Source: Atrichornis clamosus
Lineage: Eukaryota; Chordata; Aves; Passeriformes; Menuridae
Reading direction: 5' to 3'
Assembly: GCA_013400975.1 (NCBI GenBank)
Contig: WBMZ01008928.1
Coordinates: 45,712 to 109,711 of the forward strand
DNA length: 64,000 nucleotides
This document shows, piece after piece, positions 63,300 to 64,000 of the stretch. Each line of letters begins with the position of its first letter. Position 1 is the first letter of the stretch. The translations under genes and the position numbers were made by a program. A model generated the notes under the pieces. It made no database searches. It saw only the letters and a list, made by a program, of their open reading frames with translations, and was not told the origin of the DNA.

Positions 63300-64000
63300 A
63301 GCAGTCAGGGATCCGCTCCCACACACCGGGACACCTGGCTGTGCCAGGCGGGATTCGGACACAACTAACGGGAGTCGGTACTGCGGCAGCTCCCGTGAGC
63401 GGCTCCTCTCCAACCCCGCGGCTCCCGGAGCTCTCCCCGCGGGACCGCGGGGACACAGCGCGCTCCGGCCCCCGGGGACCGGAGGATGCTCCCGGCCCGG
63501 CCTCCGGGGTACAAATCCGGCCGCATCCCACTCGGATTTGCCACCAGCCCCGACAGTCAGCCCCTCTCCAGGCCCACCTCTGCCCGCATATGGCAAAGAG
63601 CGAAGGGAAGCAGAGCGGAGGAGGAAGACACCCGAGGCGGCAGAGGACCCGGCGCGCCTCACTCCCTCACCTTCGTCAGCTGGGCGATCTTCTTGCTCAT
63701 TTTGAAGTGCAGGTCCGGGCTGTGCTCGGCGCCCAGCCCCGCCTGTGCCGAGCCCGAGCCGAGTTTTCCCGCGCCGGACGCGGAGCCACCGCCGTAGCTG
63801 TGCTGCGGCTGCTGCCAGCCCATCCCCGGGGTCGCCATCTTCACCGCCCGGCGCCCGCCGCTGCCCGGGCTCCGCTGCTGCCCGCCCTACCGCGGACCGA
63901 GCCCGGCGCCCCGGCCGCGATCCGCTGCCCGAGGCGGCTCCTCCCGCCCCGGGCGCTTCCTTCGGCCGCCGCCCCCACCAGCCGCGCCGGGCTGCGGCGT
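63300..64000 (-). promoter_or_regulatory. FAM184A: CpG-island promoter and 5'UTR of FAM184A
   Basis: From about 63,300 to the right edge the base composition changes from AT-rich intron to strongly GC-rich sequence dense in CG dinucleotides. It spans the 5' end of intron 1, exon 1 and the upstream region. CCCGCCCC at about 63,944-63,951 reads as a GC (Sp1-type) box on the minus strand, and similar GC-rich motifs surround it. No TATA box is visible. This is the usual arrangement of a broadly used vertebrate CpG-island promoter. The transcription start was not located; it lies somewhere right of 63,838 and could be outside the window. Confidence 0.8.
63671..63838 (-). CDS. FAM184A: FAM184A exon 1 (coding part), residues 1-56
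   Basis: The ATG at 63,838-63,836 has a strong Kozak context (A at -3, G at +4) and gives the expected MATPG start. A GTG two codons upstream opens the same frame but is not the likely start. The exon encodes a G/S/A-rich, probably disordered N terminus (about residues 11-45) and then KMSKKIAQLTK, where the conserved helical part begins. The exon ends at AAG with a good donor, GTGAGG, at 63,670-63,665. The disordered segment appears to differ from mammals in composition, while both ends are conserved. The upstream limit of the 5'UTR is not determined. Confidence 0.95.

Larger units (their letters stand above)
38758..63670 (-). other. FAM184A: FAM184A intron 1 (about 24.9 kb)
   Basis: Donor GTGAGG follows exon 1 and acceptor TTTGCAG precedes exon 2. 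The intron is AT-rich and holds CR1 fragments (44.70-44.90, 48.66-49.65, 56.73-56.83 and 59.04-59.78 kb) and A/C-rich low-complexity tracts (48.23-48.31, 53.68-53.85, 60.00-60.05 kb). There is also a small 21-bp tandem duplication at 57.81 kb. Short open frames scattered through it lack family resemblance and splice context. A GC-rich stretch at about 53.00-53.23 kb and the 43.5-44.2 kb stretch look different from surrounding intron, but I could not assign them. I see no exon, RNA gene or second promoter in the rest. Confidence 0.85.
1151..63838 (-). other. FAM184A: FAM184A gene, coding span present in window (exons 1-12, 3' end missing)
   Basis: Twelve coding exons on the minus strand join in frame to 864 codons starting MATPGMGWQQ and rich in E, K, Q and L heptads: an almost uninterrupted coiled coil. 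Stretches such as KKIAQLTK, IYALNTKNDEHEAAIQAL, HIGMLQATQMTQEVTI and EELAWKHH identify FAM184A by recall of the vertebrate protein (about 1,140 residues in human). The family has a FAM184 domain near the N terminus and no known enzymatic activity; its cellular role is poorly characterised. Exon order and phases are consistent throughout: only two junctions split a codon (3/4 and 11/12). The remaining 3' exons and the stop codon lie left of position 1. No neighbouring gene is present, so context says nothing about function. Gene identity is very secure; exact exon ends were read by eye. Confidence 0.97.

Noticed and set aside
63115..63662. Two overlapping minus-strand open frames of about 140 codons beside exon 1
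   Set aside because: They lie in the GC-rich start of intron 1, where stops are rare. One crosses from AT-rich intron into the island without a splice signal, and neither resembles FAM184A.

Overview
The window is nuclear DNA from a bird. It carries most of one long protein-coding gene on the minus strand, FAM184A, a conserved vertebrate coiled-coil protein of unknown biochemical function. The bird assignment rests on many CR1 LINE fragments, avian-type ERV LTRs, an alpharetrovirus-like env remnant, and a protein that stays very close to mammalian FAM184A as I recall it. I cannot name the species.

Layout, in the gene's 5'->3' direction (right to left). A GC-rich CpG-island promoter and exon 1 lie at 63.3-64.0 kb. 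Intron 1 is about 24.9 kb. Exon 2 (855 nt, 38.8-37.9 kb) holds about a quarter of the protein. Exons 3 to 12 follow down to 1,151. I place 12 coding exons, 2,592 coding nt in total, giving 864 codons with all junctions in frame. The 3' exons (roughly the last 275 residues by comparison with the mammalian protein) lie beyond the left edge, so the gene is partial here. Two introns, 6 and 10, use GC-AG rather than GT-AG boundaries; for intron 10 the reading frame leaves little alternative.

The introns make up more than 95% of the window. Intron 3 holds a 3,304-bp, internally deleted class II endogenous retrovirus on the plus strand, antisense to FAM184A. It has two 420-bp LTRs, a perfect 6-bp target-site duplication, a primer-binding-site-like sequence, a polypurine tract, gag and integrase remnants that look betaretrovirus-like, and an env remnant that looks alpharetrovirus-like. 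Its LTRs carry four 21-bp tandem units followed by two inverted CCAAT boxes. Intron 2 is a nest of a CR1 copy followed by two oppositely oriented solo LTRs. CR1 fragments of different ages occur elsewhere; the one at 59 kb keeps an open reading frame for the end of its ORF2, while the one at 4.6-5.1 kb looks ancient.

I see no second cellular gene, tRNA, rRNA, CRISPR array or bacterial-type feature, and no convincing new multi-gene system. The points most worth a second look are the paired GC-AG introns, the mosaic ERV with its repeated LTR control region, and the CR1 with an open ORF2 end.
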